Source: Methylovulum sp. (lineage in GTDB: Bacteria > Pseudomonadota > Gammaproteobacteria > Methylococcales > Methylomonadaceae). From it: DNA of 64,000 nt. Shown here in pieces: positions 9,850-22,020 of this stretch. Numbering within the stretch: the first letter of the stretch is position 1; each line of letters starts with the position of its first letter. Where the stretch lies: assembly GCA_030653435.1 (NCBI GenBank), contig JAURZI010000135.1, forward strand, positions 62,001-126,000. Direction: 5' to 3'. The notes beneath the pieces are model-generated. The model saw only the letters and a program-made list of their open reading frames with translations, was not told the origin of the DNA and did no database searches. Position numbers and translations under genes: made by a program.

Positions 9850-11367
9850 ATGATCCCCATGCCATTTTTACACACTATTTACAGGGACTTTTTTGCGCTG
9901 CTTGCCGGTGTCTTATTCACCTTGGCATTTGCACCGTTTAATTTTGGCTATTTGGCGCCGTTAGCGCTGATGGTTTTGTTTGCCTCCTGGCAACATGCAA
10001 GCGTTTGGCGGGCTGTGCTGAGGGGTTATGTGTTCGGATTGGGTTCGTTTGGTGTGGGGGTGTCCTGGGTTTATGTCAGCATCCATGATTTTGGTGGGGC
10101 CGGCATGCTGAGTGCGGGAACGCTGACAGCCATGTTTGTGGCTTTCTGGTCCTTATTTCCGGCGTTGGCGGCGTTGTTTGCCGTAAAAATCGGTGCGGGT
10201 AAAAATCTTTTTCTGGTGCCTTGCATATGGGTGTTGGTCGAATATTTCCGCGGGGTCATGTTGCTTAATGGTTTCCCGTGGTTGCTGGGGGCTTATTCCC
10301 AGCTGGCGACGCCATTATCGGGATATGTGCCGATATTCGGCGCGTATGGCACGGGTTTTTTGTTGGCATTGAGTGCGGCAATGGCGGTGGCTATTTTACA
10401 GCGGCAAAAGCAGAGGTTATTGCTGGGGGGGGGGCTGGCCTTGATCTGGCTGACAGGCGGCGTGTTACGGACGGTAGATTGGACGCATGCCATCGGCAAC
10501 CCGATACGCGTGTCCATGATACAGGGCAATATCAGTCAAGATCAAAAATGGCGACCGGAGAATAGGTTGGATACACTGCTGCTTTATAAAAAACTGACCG
10601 AAGCACATTGGGATTCTGATCTGATTATCTGGCCGGAAACAGCGATTCCAGCGTATTTGTCGGAAGTTGAAACGTTCTTTTTAGCGCCGCTGAATATAGC
10701 AGCCCAGCAGCAGGGCGCTGATTTAATTGTCAGCTTGCCTATAGAAGGCAGTGGCCCTTCTGAAATCTACAACGGGGTTATCACATTAGGCAAAGAACGC
10801 GGTCAATATCGGAAAAACCATTTATTGCCTTTTGGGGAATATATGCCTTGGCAACCGGTTTCGGGTTTTATACTCAATAAACTGGCTATACGGTTAGGTG
10901 ATTTTACGCCCGGAGGGGGGCGTCAGCCTTTATTGAAAGCAGCCGGTTATCCGTTCATCACGTCGATATGTTATGAAGATGCGTTTGGTGATGTCAATAT
11001 TGCCGGATTGCCCGATGCCGCTTATCTGGTGAACGTGACCAATGATGCTTGGTTTGGCAATTCTTTGGAACCCCACCAGCATTTGCAGATTGCCAGCATG
11101 CGGGCGTTGGAAACCGGACGTTTTCTGCTGCGCGCCACTAATACGGGGGCAACGGCAGTGATCGCGCCGGATGGCAGCATCGTCCGCTTAGCGCCGTTGT
11201 TCGAAACGGCGGTGTTGACGGAAAGTATTACACCTATGGGTGGTATGACGCCTTATGCAGGCTGGGGCGACCGGCCAGTTATAGTGGGCTTGGTGATTGT
11301 GCTGTTGGTCTTGCTTGCTTTTAACCGATGGGCGCTACATAGCAAATACCGGCTTGCAACGCCGTAG
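9850..11367 (+). CDS. lnt: Apolipoprotein N-acyltransferase
   Basis: An inner-membrane enzyme that adds the third acyl chain to lipoproteins. Hydrophobic helices cover residues 1-200, and the periplasmic nitrilase domain holds the catalytic triad in WPETAIPAY (Glu), YRKNHLLPFGEYMP (Lys) and SICYEDAFGD (Cys). A final membrane helix follows. ATG 9850 gives 505 residues, close to the usual 500-515; ATG 9859 is equally possible. A TTG 60 bases upstream would add residues not typical of the family. The ribosome site is weak. Confidence 0.93.
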   Translation: MIPMPFLHTIYRDFFALLAGVLFTLAFAPFNFGYLAPLALMVLFASWQHASVWRAVLRGYVFGLGSFGVGVSWVYVSIHDFGGAGMLSAGTLTAMFVAFWSLFPALAALFAVKIGAGKNLFLVPCIWVLVEYFRGVMLLNGFPWLLGAYSQLATPLSGYVPIFGAYGTGFLLALSAAMAVAILQRQKQRLLLGGGLALIWLTGGVLRTVDWTHAIGNPIRVSMIQGNISQDQKWRPENRLDTLLLYKKLTEAHWDSDLIIWPETAIPAYLSEVETFFLAPLNIAAQQQGADLIVSLPIEGSGPSEIYNGVITLGKERGQYRKNHLLPFGEYMPWQPVSGFILNKLAIRLGDFTPGGGRQPLLKAAGYPFITSICYEDAFGDVNIAGLPDAAYLVNVTNDAWFGNSLEPHQHLQIASMRALETGRFLLRATNTGATAVIAPDGSIVRLAPLFETAVLTESITPMGGMTPYAGWGDRPVIVGLVIVLLVLLAFNRWALHSKYRLATP

Positions 11368-11397
11368 GTCTGGTGGTTCGCTGTGGGGCATGGCCGA

Positions 11398-12300
11398 TCA
11401 ATGCGCTGTTGGCATTTTTTCCCTTAGTTTTAAAAATCGTTGGTATCGGGTGATGGAAATGTCGCCTTGTTCTGCTGCGCTTCTCACCGCGCAGCCCTTA
11501 TCATGCAAATGTCGACAGTTGTTAAATCGGCAGTTGTCCAATAGGGGCTGGAATTCGCGGTAGCCGTAAGCCAATTGTGGTTCGGAAAGTTCCGCCAGGC
11601 CAAAAATGGCGACGCCGGGGCTGTCGATTAAGTCGCCGCCTTGAGCCATGTGATATAAGGTTGCTGCAGTGGTTGTGTGGCGCCCGTGTTTGGTGGTCGC
11701 TGATACGGTGTTGGTTTTCAGGTCCTTGTTGGGAATGATGGCGTTGGTTAGCGAGGATTTGCCTACGCCGGATTGCCCGGCAAAAATGCTTATCTGGTTT
11801 TTTAAGGCCTGTTTTAAAGCCTCTAGGCCGTTATGTCCTGCCGTCGTCGCGCTGACCCTGTACAACGCATAACCTAAGGCTTGGTAATCCAGCAATTCTT
11901 TTTCGATAGCGTCTGATTGCGGCAAATCGGTTTTGTTCAAGATCAGCGCGGCGGCTATATTGATGTTTTCACAAACCGCAAGGTATTGGTCGATCAATAA
12001 AAAATCACAGTTCGGTTCAATGGCAAAAACGACAAAAACGGTGTCGATATTGGCGGCAACAGGTCTGGGTTTGTCGCCTCGGGAAGGCCGCATCAACACC
12101 GAGCGGCGTGGCAGGATTTCTTCTATGCGGCCCTGGTCGGGCGCGGACAGTGACCATAGCACCTTGTCGCCGACGGCGACGGTGTCCAGTTTCCTGCGGG
12201 TTTGGCACAAAATGATTTTGTCGTCATGTTCAACTGCGATGCCTTGGCCCAAATGGGCAATCACTAAACCTTCGAGTAAACCGGTCATACCGGCCGTCAT
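11398..12300 (-). CDS. rsgA: Ribosome small-subunit-dependent GTPase A
   Basis: A 300-residue circularly permuted GTPase that helps 30S ribosome maturation. The OB-fold is at residues 10-75. G4 (LNKTDLP) precedes G1 (GQSGVGKSS) and G3 (DSPG), which is the permuted order. The C-terminal zinc site is CRFNNCRHLHDKGCAV. The ATG at 12300 overlaps the M48 protease stop (ATGA), so the two are translationally coupled. ATG 12288 is an alternative start. Confidence 0.95.
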   Translation of the reverse strand: MTAGMTGLLEGLVIAHLGQGIAVEHDDKIILCQTRRKLDTVAVGDKVLWSLSAPDQGRIEEILPRRSVLMRPSRGDKPRPVAANIDTVFVVFAIEPNCDFLLIDQYLAVCENINIAAALILNKTDLPQSDAIEKELLDYQALGYALYRVSATTAGHNGLEALKQALKNQISIFAGQSGVGKSSLTNAIIPNKDLKTNTVSATTKHGRHTTTAATLYHMAQGGDLIDSPGVAIFGLAELSEPQLAYGYREFQPLLDNCRFNNCRHLHDKGCAVRSAAEQGDISITRYQRFLKLREKMPTAH

Positions 12301-13544
12301 GCGCTGGCTTCTAAATGCGCGATGCGGATAGCGGCGGGTGGATGGCTGTAATGGAAGGCGGAATACAACGGATCCGGCGTTAAGGTGCTGGCGTTTTCTT
12401 CATAGAGTTTGACCAGGCCGCTGATCATTTTGCTGGCGTCGGCATTGCTGGCTGCGAAATCGTCGGCTTCAAACTCAAATTTGCGCTGAACATAGGCGCT
12501 CGCCGGTTGCAGGAAAAACGTGAATGTCGCTGAAACCAGCATGAACAATAATAACGCGACCGCATGCGATTTTTGCTCTATGGCCACGCCCAAACCGGTG
12601 TAAAACCAGTCTTGGTCGATCAGCCAACCCAAGATGCCGAAGCCGATCAGGCTTATGACTGATGTGGCAACCAGCATTTTGATGACGTGTTTATGTTTGA
12701 AATGCCCCAATTCATGCGCCAAAACCGCTTCCAGTTCTTCTTCGTCTAGCGAGTTGACGAGATTATCGAAAAACACGATGCGCTTGTTATTGCCTAGGCC
12801 GGTGAAATAGGCGTTACCATGCCCCGAACGTTTGGAACCGTCCATGATAAAAATCCCCTGGCTGTTAAACCCACAGCGCTCTAGCAGGCCCTGAATGCGG
12901 TTTTTTAACGAACCGTCTTCCATCGGCGTAAACGTGTTGAACAACGGGGCGATCACGGTCGGATAAAGCCAGCTCATCAGCAGCGAGAAACCCATTAAAA
13001 TAGCCCACGCCCATAACCACCATGATGGACCAATGCTGTCCATCACCCACAGGATGAGCGCGAGCAAGGGCAGGCCTATTGCCGCACCTAACACAAGTTG
13101 CAGGGCATGGTCTTTGATAAACTGCCGGACAGTGCTTTTGTTGAAACCGAATTGCTCTTCGATGACAAATGTTTGGTACACGCTGCTGGGTAGTTCGATC
13201 AGGGTCATCATCAGAAAAATTGTGGCGGTTGCTGCAATCCCGGCTATGAACGGTGATTCGACCAGATTGGCCCAGTAAGCAAACGTCAGATTGATGCCAC
13301 CGCCCAACGTTAATAACAATAGCGCGAGCACGCTGATAATCCGGTCTATATCGCCCAGTTTACCTTTCGCAATCGTGTAATCGGCGGCTTTCTGATGGGC
13401 GTCCAGCGAGACGCGATCTTTAAACGCTTCAGGGACGGCGCCGCGATGTTTTGCAACATAATTGCTCTGGCGTTTGGCGAGCCAATATTCGACACCGAAA
13501 GAAACAATCAGTGCACATATAAAGAGTAGGGTAAAGGTATTCAT
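12297..13544 (-). CDS. M48 family metalloprotease (Ste24/CAAX protease-like)
   Basis: A 415-residue membrane zinc protease. The N-terminal CAAX-protease domain with four or more membrane helices occupies residues 1-200. The zinc motif HELGHFKHKH is at about residue 275, and a downstream EADDFAA supplies the third ligand. It acts in membrane-protein quality control. It is larger than HtpX (about 290) and fits the Ste24-like M48A branch. It is the first gene of a two-gene unit with rsgA and divergent from orn. Confidence 0.9.
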   Translation of the reverse strand: MNTFTLLFICALIVSFGVEYWLAKRQSNYVAKHRGAVPEAFKDRVSLDAHQKAADYTIAKGKLGDIDRIISVLALLLLTLGGGINLTFAYWANLVESPFIAGIAATATIFLMMTLIELPSSVYQTFVIEEQFGFNKSTVRQFIKDHALQLVLGAAIGLPLLALILWVMDSIGPSWWLWAWAILMGFSLLMSWLYPTVIAPLFNTFTPMEDGSLKNRIQGLLERCGFNSQGIFIMDGSKRSGHGNAYFTGLGNNKRIVFFDNLVNSLDEEELEAVLAHELGHFKHKHVIKMLVATSVISLIGFGILGWLIDQDWFYTGLGVAIEQKSHAVALLLFMLVSATFTFFLQPASAYVQRKFEFEADDFAASNADASKMISGLVKLYEENASTLTPDPLYSAFHYSHPPAAIRIAHLEASA

Positions 13545-13628
13545 GATAAGCCCTGAGGTTTAAGGGTTAGACGTGCATGTGTGCCAATGCTACACTAACC
13601 GCCACCTTCAACACAACGGAATCAATGC

Positions 13629-14204
13629 ATGGCGCAGGATACTCAACATCTTATCTGGATAGATCTGGAAATGACGGGACTGAACCCCGATAGTGATTTA
13701 ATTATTGAAATCGCTACGATTGTTACTGACAAAGACTTGAATATTCTGGCGCAAGGCCCGGTGCTGGCGATACACCAATCGGATGAGGTGCTGGCGGCTA
13801 TGGATGATTGGAACCAGAAGCATCACGGTCAATCCGGCCTGATTGATCGCGTGAAGGCATCTATAGTGACTGAACGGGAGGCCGAATGCTTGACGGTTGA
13901 GTTCCTCAAACAGTGGGTTCCCGAAAAAACCTCACCTATTTGCGGTAACAGCATAGGTCAGGACAGGCGTTTTCTTTACCGTTATATGCCTGAGTTGGAA
14001 GCGTATTTCCATTACCGTAATCTCGATGTGTCTACGCTTAAGGAACTTGTAGCACGCTGGGCGCCTGAGATAAAAAACGGCTTCAATAAAGAATCCAAAC
14101 ACCAGGCGCTGGACGATATTATCGAATCTATTGATGAGCTGCGCTATTACCGCGAACATTTTATTGTTTGCAAAAAGCCTGCTGAACAAGGCGTGGTCGC
14201 TTAA
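13629..14204 (+). CDS. orn: Oligoribonuclease
   Basis: A 191-residue 3'-5' exoribonuclease of the DEDD family that finishes degradation of di- to pentaribonucleotides, including pGpG. Exo I is [14 protein letters not shown], Exo II is [11 protein letters not shown], and Exo III is [14 protein letters not shown] 13629 matches homologues; the ATG at 13625 is out of frame. The fused crcB gene begins 8 bases after its stop. Confidence 0.96.
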   Translation: MAQDTQHLIWIDLEMTGLNPDSDLIIEIATIVTDKDLNILAQGPVLAIHQSDEVLAAMDDWNQKHHGQSGLIDRVKASIVTEREAECLTVEFLKQWVPEKTSPICGNSIGQDRRFLYRYMPELEAYFHYRNLDVSTLKELVARWAPEIKNGFNKESKHQALDDIIESIDELRYYREHFIVCKKPAEQGVVA

Positions 14205-14212
14205 GTTTTGCC

Positions 14213-16244
<2,032 letters not shown>

Positions 16245-16286
16245 TGTCCGTTTTTTAATAACAACAACAGCAGGAGTGCAGGTTTG

Positions 16287-16760
16287 ATGTTTAAACTATT
16301 TAAATTATTGGTTTTATCGCTTATGTTGGCGCTGAACTTAAGCGTGCGGGCCGAAGAGTCAGCTCAAAGTGCTATACAGCAAGCCGCCGAACAAGGCGAT
16401 GCCAAAGCGCAAGCTAAGCTTGGCGCTATGTATTTACTGGGTAGCGGTATTGAAAAAGATGAGCAAAAAGCGGCTGAATGGATGCTGAAAGCGGCCAACC
16501 AAGGTTATCTCGAAGCGCAAGTGATCATGGCGGCGCTCTATGATCGCGGCTTGGGCGTAAAAAGCGATGTTAAAACGGCAACCCAATGGTATGAGAAAGC
16601 CGCTGCACAGGGGCATACGCCGTCACTGGCCATTTTGGGCAGAAATCCTGTTGCCAAAGGCGGTGTGGCTTTTAATTACCAGGCGATGCGTTTAAGTGCC
16701 GCCAAACAAATTCCAACCGAATACGCTAAAAAAATCTTACTAACGACAGTTATCAAATGA
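16287..16760 (+). CDS. Sel1-repeat exported protein
   Basis: A 157-residue protein with a signal peptide ([22 protein letters not shown]) followed by Sel1-like repeats: [40 protein letters not shown] and [12 protein letters not shown]. These form a periplasmic helical scaffold for protein contacts. ATG 16287 is preferred over the adjacent TTG because AGGAG at 16272-16276 is well spaced. Its stop overlaps the gltX start (ATGA), so the two are coupled. The partner is unknown. Confidence 0.85.
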   Translation: MFKLFKLLVLSLMLALNLSVRAEESAQSAIQQAAEQGDAKAQAKLGAMYLLGSGIEKDEQKAAEWMLKAANQGYLEAQVIMAALYDRGLGVKSDVKTATQWYEKAAAQGHTPSLAILGRNPVAKGGVAFNYQAMRLSAAKQIPTEYAKKILLTTVIK

Positions 16761-18160
16761 CTATAACAACACGTTTCGCTCCGAGTCCCACTGGTTATCT
16801 GCATGTCGGCGGCGCGCGTACCGCCTTGTTTTCCTGGCTGTATGCGCGTAAACACGGCGGCAAGTTTATTTTACGGATTGAAGACACCGATCTGGAGCGT
16901 TCGACGCAGGAATCCGTCGATGCCATTTTACAGGGCATGACCTGGTTGGGGCTGGAATACGATGAAGGACCGTTTTATCAAACACATCGCTTTGATCGCT
17001 ATAAGGAAGTGATCCAACAGTTATTGACGCAAGGCGATGCCTATTACTGTTATTGCAGCAAGGAAGAGCTTGAGTGCGTGCGCGCCGAACAAATGGCAAA
17101 CAAGGAAAAGCCGCGTTATAACGGCCTGTGCCGCGAGGCGGCAACAATTGTCGAGGGCAGGGAGCCGGTGATACGCTTTAAAAATCCGGTCGATGGTGTG
17201 GTTACTATCCCTGATCTGGTTAAAGGCGAAATCGTCATTGCCAATCAAGAGCTGGATGATTTGATTATCGCCAGAGCCGATGGTACGCCGACTTACAATT
17301 TAACGGTTGTTGTCGATGATATGGATATGGGTGTTACGCATGTGATCCGCGGTGATGACCATATCAATAATACGCCAAGGCAAATGAATATCCTGAAAGC
17401 GCTGGGCGCTGAGCCGCCCGAATATGCACATTTACCGATGATATTGGGCGCGGACGGCGCACGTTTATCGAAACGCCACGGCGCCGTGAGTGTCATGCAG
17501 TTCCGCGATGACGGTTATTTGCCGGAAGCCTTGCTGAATTATCTGGTGCGCCTGGGCTGGTCGCATGGCGATCAGGAGATATTTTCGATAGCTGAAATGG
17601 TCGAATATTTTGAGTTGCATGACGTTAATGGATCGGCATCGACGTTCAACATGGAAAAACTGTTATGGTTGAACCATCAGTATATTATGAATAGCGATCC
17701 TGCCCATGTTGCACGGCATTTAAGCTGGCATATCGGGCAACTGGGCATAGACCCCGCAGACGGGCCGGCGTTGATTGATGTCGTCAAGGCGCAACGGGAG
17801 CGCAGCAAAACTTTAGTGGAAATGGCGAATGCCAGTGTTTATTTTTATAAAGAATTTGCTGCCTATGATGAAAAAGCCGCAAAAAAGAATTTCACTGCAG
17901 GTTCGGATGATGTTTTAGCCCGTTTGTATAATGAGTTTGCTGCGGTACAGGATTGGCAGGGTGAAGTGCTGCATCAGATTGTCGTGAATCTTGCCGAAAC
18001 CATGTCGCTTAATTTGGGCAAGGTCGCCCAGCCCTTGCGGGTTGCGGTCTGCGGGTCAGCTGTTTCGCCCGCGATTGATGTGACCTTGTCGTTATTGGGC
18101 AAGGAAAAAACCTTGTCAAGAATACAACGGGCGATAAATTATAGTCGGGGTTTAAATTAG
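16757..18160 (+). CDS. gltX: Glutamyl-tRNA synthetase
   Basis: A 467-residue class I synthetase. The HIGH-type motif is [21 protein letters not shown] at the N-terminus, and the KMSKS equivalent is LSKRHGA. A cysteine-containing insertion [10 protein letters not shown] with RYNGLC partly keeps the zinc-site pattern of E. coli GluRS. The C-terminal anticodon-binding helical domain is complete. Three tRNA genes, two of them tRNA-Glu, lie directly downstream in the same direction. Confidence 0.97.
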   Translation: MTITTRFAPSPTGYLHVGGARTALFSWLYARKHGGKFILRIEDTDLERSTQESVDAILQGMTWLGLEYDEGPFYQTHRFDRYKEVIQQLLTQGDAYYCYCSKEELECVRAEQMANKEKPRYNGLCREAATIVEGREPVIRFKNPVDGVVTIPDLVKGEIVIANQELDDLIIARADGTPTYNLTVVVDDMDMGVTHVIRGDDHINNTPRQMNILKALGAEPPEYAHLPMILGADGARLSKRHGAVSVMQFRDDGYLPEALLNYLVRLGWSHGDQEIFSIAEMVEYFELHDVNGSASTFNMEKLLWLNHQYIMNSDPAHVARHLSWHIGQLGIDPADGPALIDVVKAQRERSKTLVEMANASVYFYKEFAAYDEKAAKKNFTAGSDDVLARLYNEFAAVQDWQGEVLHQIVVNLAETMSLNLGKVAQPLRVAVCGSAVSPAIDVTLSLLGKEKTLSRIQRAINYSRGLN

Positions 18161-18207
18161 TATTGGACTTGTCCAGTAAATGCTGTAAAATGCCGGTTCT
18201 TTGCTGA

Positions 18208-18283
<76 letters not shown>

Positions 18284-18303
18284 AAACAAAGGACTACAGT
18301 CTA

Positions 18304-18379
18304 GTCCCCATCGTCTAGCGGCCTAGGACACTGCCCTTTCACGGCGGTAACAGGGGTTCGAACCCCCTTGGGGACGCCA
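18304..18379 (+). tRNA. tRNA-Glu (anticodon TTC), first copy
   Basis: A 76-nt gene. Acceptor GTCCCCA pairs with TGGGGAC, the discriminator is G and CCA is encoded. The anticodon arm CCCTTTCACGG gives anticodon TTC, and the T-loop is GGTTCGAAC. It closely matches E. coli tRNA-Glu and lies 20 bases after tRNA-Ala. Confidence 0.98.
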
Positions 18380-18480
18380 CTTTAATGGCTTGTAGTTTTG
18401 AGTTTTGCATAAGAATGCGGTTTTTGGATGGTGCGGTTTTATAAAAACTGTCTGATTTAGGCTGGATTAAACAAGTTTTA

Positions 18481-18556
18481 GTCCCCATCGTCTAGCGGCC
18501 TAGGACACTGCCCTTTCACGGCGGTAACAGGGGTTCGAACCCCCTTGGGGACGCCA
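18481..18556 (+). tRNA. tRNA-Glu (anticodon TTC), second identical copy
   Basis: Base-for-base identical to the copy at 18304-18379, separated by a 101-nt spacer with no similarity to the spacer before the first copy. This is a tandem duplication. A strong terminator follows. Confidence 0.98.
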
Positions 18557-18561
18557 TTAAT

Positions 18562-18592
18562 AAAAAAGGTTACCAACTGGTGACCTTTTTTT
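18562..18592 (+). terminator. Intrinsic terminator after the tRNA cluster
   Basis: The stem AAAAAAGGTTACCA/TGGTGACCTTTTTT has one G-U pair and a 3-base loop, and ends in a run of seven T. It closes the gltX/tRNA unit and, being symmetrical, could also act on the other strand. Confidence 0.85.
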
Positions 18593-18821
18593 ATGTCCGC
18601 ATATTTTTGAGTAAGTTTTAGCTTGCGATCATGGAATCTGTGAATCGTTGCAGGTGATCCTGCGATAGCCGGGGTTTGTTGAGATGGTTATGTACAGGCG
18701 ATTTTTAATTGTGCTGCCGGATTAAAAGCTTTCAAAATGTGTTAGAATTATTTTCGTCATATAACTGTAACTAATAGTTATATCGGCGTCATTATAAAAA
18801 ACAACTAGAGGATTAGTGAAT

Positions 18822-19199
18822 ATGAAAAAAATCTTGCTTTCTTTATTGATTGCGTCTTCTATGGGCGCTGTTTCATCTCATGTATGGGCCGAAAGCGATC
18901 CAGGCAGAATTACCTATGCACCTGCTGAGGCTATTGATATGGTTTCTGCTAAAGTTAAGGTTGCCATTGATGCAATCAGCAGCGGTTCTGATGGCGAGGC
19001 GGTTGCGGTGCTTATTAAAGATGCGCTGGATGCCAGCAAAGAAATCAATGCCAATGATAAAGTGGATATGGCACGATCAAGAGCTAACAACAAATTGAAA
19101 TCGGCGCGTGCACATGCTAAACAATCAGCTTTGCAAGAAGCTGAGCAAGAGTTAAAGAATGCCTATAAGAGCTTTCAGGATTTGAAGGGCTTGTTGTAA
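18822..19199 (+). CDS. Small exported helical protein of unknown function
   Basis: A 125-residue protein with a signal peptide (MKKILLSLLIASSMGAVSSHVWA). The mature part is almost all alpha-helix and alanine- and lysine-rich (VSAKVKVAIDAISSGSDGEAV, MARSRANNKLKSARAHAKQS, EAEQELKNAYKSFQDLKGLL), like small periplasmic helical-bundle proteins. GAGGA at 18808-18812 selects ATG 18822 over the GTG at 18816. A TTAGAATTATTTTCG-like AT-rich promoter region lies upstream. The family is not recognised; a metal- or stress-related role is only a guess. Confidence 0.72.
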   Translation: MKKILLSLLIASSMGAVSSHVWAESDPGRITYAPAEAIDMVSAKVKVAIDAISSGSDGEAVAVLIKDALDASKEINANDKVDMARSRANNKLKSARAHAKQSALQEAEQELKNAYKSFQDLKGLL

Positions 19200-19386
19200 A
19201 AAGCTATCAGGCCATATCAGGATGCCTTAAGGTTTCTTGGTATGGTTAACACCTTCCTGTTTTAGTAAGTTGTCTCTAGGCTGATGTCAAAAATGTTATT
19301 TATTTTTGACATCAGCCTTCTGCATTTTTTGCATCACCCCATGTTTTATCATCAAACTGATTTGGCATTTATCCCAAAAAATATCC

Positions 19387-20787
19387 ATGACTTCCGTTAA
19401 TTCAGATAAGCTTTCCAGTGCGCGATTTGCCCAGGCAACCGATGCTTTTGTCGAAGAGTTTACCGCTTCGGTTGATTTTGATCGGCGTATGGCCCAGCAG
19501 GATATTCAAGGCTCGGTTGCCCATGCTACGATGTTGGCCTCGTGCGGTATTTTGACTGAGCAGGAGCGGGATGCAATTGTTGCCGGATTAGCTCAAATTA
19601 GCGAAGACATAGTTAATGGTGAGTTTGTTTGGTCGGTGAAACAAGAAGATGTACACATGAATATCGAGGCCCGGTTAACCGATATGATCGGTGTGGCGGG
19701 TAAAAAGCTGCATACGGGGCGGTCGAGGAATGACCAGGTTGCAACTGATATCCGTCTGTACCTGCGTGGCGAGATTGTCCATATCGCCGCACAGGCGACG
19801 CGATTGCAGGTAGCTATTCTGGATTTGGCCGAGCAACATGTCGATACGATAATGCCGGGCTTTACGCATCTGCAAGTTGCTCAGCCGATTACGTTTGGTC
19901 ATCATTTGATGGCGTGGTTTGAAATGTTAAGTCGAGATCAGGAAAGGCTGCGGGATTGTTGCAAGCGCATTAATGTCATGCCTTTAGGTGCTGCTGCATT
20001 GGCGGGTACCAGTTACCCCATAGACCGCGACTTGACGGCGCATTTGCTTGGTTTTAGCGGGCCTTCCGCCAACTCATTGGATTCAGTCAGTGATAGGGAT
20101 TTTGCTATCGAGTTTGCTGCAGTGGCTAGTTTGATCATGATGCACTTGTCGCGTTTTTCGGAGGAATTGGTGTTATGGTCTAGCGCCCAATTTGATTTTA
20201 TCGATATGCCTGATGCTTTTTGCACGGGATCGTCAATTATGCCGCAAAAGAAAAACCCTGATGTGCCAGAGCTGGTACGTGGCAAGTCCGGTAGGGTAAC
20301 AGGGCATTTGGTGTCGTTATTGATGTTAATGAAAAGCCAACCTTTGGCTTATAACAAGGATAATCAGGAAGATAAGGAGCCTTTGTTCGATACCGTTGAT
20401 ACCTTAGTTAATTGTCTGCGTGCATATGCTGATATGGTCCCGCATATCAGTGCCAAAAAAGACAATATGTACAGTGCCGCCAAGCGTGGCTTTGCCACGG
20501 CAACCGATTTGGCCGACTATTTGGTGCGTAAAGGCATGGCATTTCGGGATGCCCATGAGGTGGTTGGGTCGGCTGTGCGTTTAGGTTTGGAAAGTGGGCG
20601 CGATTTGTCCGAGCTTGCATTGCCGGAATTACAACAGTTTTCGGTTTTGGTGGATGCGGATGTGTTTAATCACTTAACCTTAGAAGGGTCGGTTGCTGCG
20701 CGTAAGCATGTTGGCGGGACTGCCCCTGAGAGGGTTAAGGACGCCATTCAGGTTGCACGCAAGAGATTGGCGCTTTCGTTCCCCTGA
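19387..20787 (+). CDS. argH: Argininosuccinate lyase
   Basis: A 466-residue enzyme of the fumarase/aspartase superfamily that releases arginine and fumarate. Signatures are [13 protein letters not shown], the signature loop [12 protein letters not shown] with the catalytic serine, and [13 protein letters not shown] 19387 (MTSVNSDK) gives the normal length; an in-frame start at 19306 would add an atypical hydrophobic leader. The ribosome site is weak. Confidence 0.95.
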   Translation: MTSVNSDKLSSARFAQATDAFVEEFTASVDFDRRMAQQDIQGSVAHATMLASCGILTEQERDAIVAGLAQISEDIVNGEFVWSVKQEDVHMNIEARLTDMIGVAGKKLHTGRSRNDQVATDIRLYLRGEIVHIAAQATRLQVAILDLAEQHVDTIMPGFTHLQVAQPITFGHHLMAWFEMLSRDQERLRDCCKRINVMPLGAAALAGTSYPIDRDLTAHLLGFSGPSANSLDSVSDRDFAIEFAAVASLIMMHLSRFSEELVLWSSAQFDFIDMPDAFCTGSSIMPQKKNPDVPELVRGKSGRVTGHLVSLLMLMKSQPLAYNKDNQEDKEPLFDTVDTLVNCLRAYADMVPHISAKKDNMYSAAKRGFATATDLADYLVRKGMAFRDAHEVVGSAVRLGLESGRDLSELALPELQQFSVLVDADVFNHLTLEGSVAARKHVGGTAPERVKDAIQVARKRLALSFP

Positions 20788-21252
20788 GCGGGCAAGGTTT
20801 TAAGGCGTGCGCTTGTGGTGCGCGCCAAGTGGTTCGTCGTTTTACATTGAGCATGTCGCTGGGCGGCGCAACTTGGCTGTTTGTTGGGGTGAGGTTGTTT
20901 GGAGTGCATGTTATAAAGTGTCGCGACGGGTTCGGGTGCAGGGCATACTGATCTCACAAGCTGCTGTATGCACGAGGCAATAAGGATTTTGATTGCCTCG
21001 GGCAGTTGAGATGAGCCGAGGATTCCTTTTGTGGCAAACCAACTGCCTGTCTCGTCGGGTCTTCGCCGTCGAGGTGCAGTACGTCCAACAGGTTGCTGTC
21101 CTGGGTCGACCGCACTTTGTAAATGCTGAGGCCCATGTTGCCGTTACTTGCATGCGTTGTCTGGTCTATGAGGAAGCAGTCCGTATTGGATTAGGTAATT
21201 ATGTTGTTGCAGGTTTGACGGTTTTGTTGTTTCCCTATATCATTGCACGGTT
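20788..21252. other. 465-base intergenic region with a long imperfect hairpin
   Basis: No credible gene is seen between argH and yceD. The region contains a 62-base imperfect hairpin at 20951-21012: ATCTCA/TGAGAT outer, CTGC/GCAG middle and a perfect 9-bp CGAGGCAAT/ATTGCCTCG inner stem around a 10-base loop. It might be an mRNA leader structure or small RNA. Frames of 60-88 codons on both strands lack family likeness. Confidence 0.5.
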
Positions 21253-21780
21253 ATGTTAGATCGATTACCTGAATACATAGATCCTTTGCATCTGGCGGAT
21301 AAACGCGGTGCCTTAAAGGGTCGTATACCATTGGATAGCCTTAACCGTTTGGCAGATATGCTGCACAACGACGAAGGGTCAGTTGCGGTCGAGCTTTTTT
21401 TTGCCAGGAAGGGCAGGCTTGCTTTCTGTGAAGGGAAAATAGAGGCAGTGTTGGCGCTTAGGTGTCAAAATTGCTTAGGGGCTGTCGAATGGCCTGTGAG
21501 CAGTTCGGTTAAGCTCGGTATCGTCTCGTCAATCGATCAAGCAGATAAACTATCGGAAGATTATGAGCCGCTATTAGTAGAAGAGGGCAATATTCTTCTT
21601 AAGGATATTATTGAAGATGAATTGCTGCTTGTTTTGCCCACATTTCCCAAGCATCAGAACTTATGTTTTGCCTCAAGCCTGAACGATAGCAAAGCAGAAT
21701 CATTATCGGGTGGCGATTCATCGTCACTAAAAAATCCTTTTTCCATCTTAGCCAACTTAAAAAATACTGGAGATTTATAA
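21253..21780 (+). CDS. yceD: YceD/DUF177 family protein (23S rRNA accumulation)
   Basis: A 175-residue protein of the DUF177 family, nearly always upstream of rpmF. The typical central motif [12 protein letters not shown] is at about residues 73-84, followed by an acidic segment with [20 protein letters not shown]. In E. coli and plants members affect 23S rRNA accumulation. Its TAA stop shares an A with the rpmF start (TAATG), so the two are coupled. Confidence 0.9.
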   Translation: MLDRLPEYIDPLHLADKRGALKGRIPLDSLNRLADMLHNDEGSVAVELFFARKGRLAFCEGKIEAVLALRCQNCLGAVEWPVSSSVKLGIVSSIDQADKLSEDYEPLLVEEGNILLKDIIEDELLLVLPTFPKHQNLCFASSLNDSKAESLSGGDSSSLKNPFSILANLKNTGDL

Positions 21781-21962
21781 TGGCCGTACAGAAAAGTAAA
21801 GTAACACGTTCAAGGCGTGGTCAGCGTCGTTCACACGATGCTTTGACCAGCAAGGCATTGTCCCAAGATCCGATTACCGGTGAAACACATTTGCGTCATC
21901 ACATGACGCCGGACGGATATTTCAAAGGCCGCCAAATTGTAGGTGCAGTCGAAGAAGATTAA
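21780..21962 (+). CDS. rpmF: 50S ribosomal protein L32
   Basis: A 60-residue basic protein. The N-terminus [19 protein letters not shown] is typical L32, with the C-terminal GYFKGRQIV. It overlaps yceD by one base and precedes plsX by 58 bases, the conserved order of the fatty-acid operon. Confidence 0.97.
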   Translation: MAVQKSKVTRSRRGQRRSHDALTSKALSQDPITGETHLRHHMTPDGYFKGRQIVGAVEED

Positions 21963-22020
21963 GTTTTTTCTCGTCTTGCTGAGGTTATGCCCGGCCAATT
22001 AGGAGCCGGCTTTTACAATA

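Noticed and set aside
14205-14212. Fluoride riboswitch expected before crcB
   Set aside because: Only 8 bases separate orn and crcB, so no riboswitch can be present there.
18304-18556. CRISPR-like spacing of the two identical 76-base units
   Set aside because: The repeats are tRNA-Glu genes with full cloverleaf and CCA; no CRISPR array was found anywhere.
20911-21153. Overlapping minus-strand frames in the yceD leader (and a plus-strand frame at 20993-21259)
   Set aside because: Short, of odd composition, overlapping each other and the hairpin; no sign of maf or another expected neighbour.
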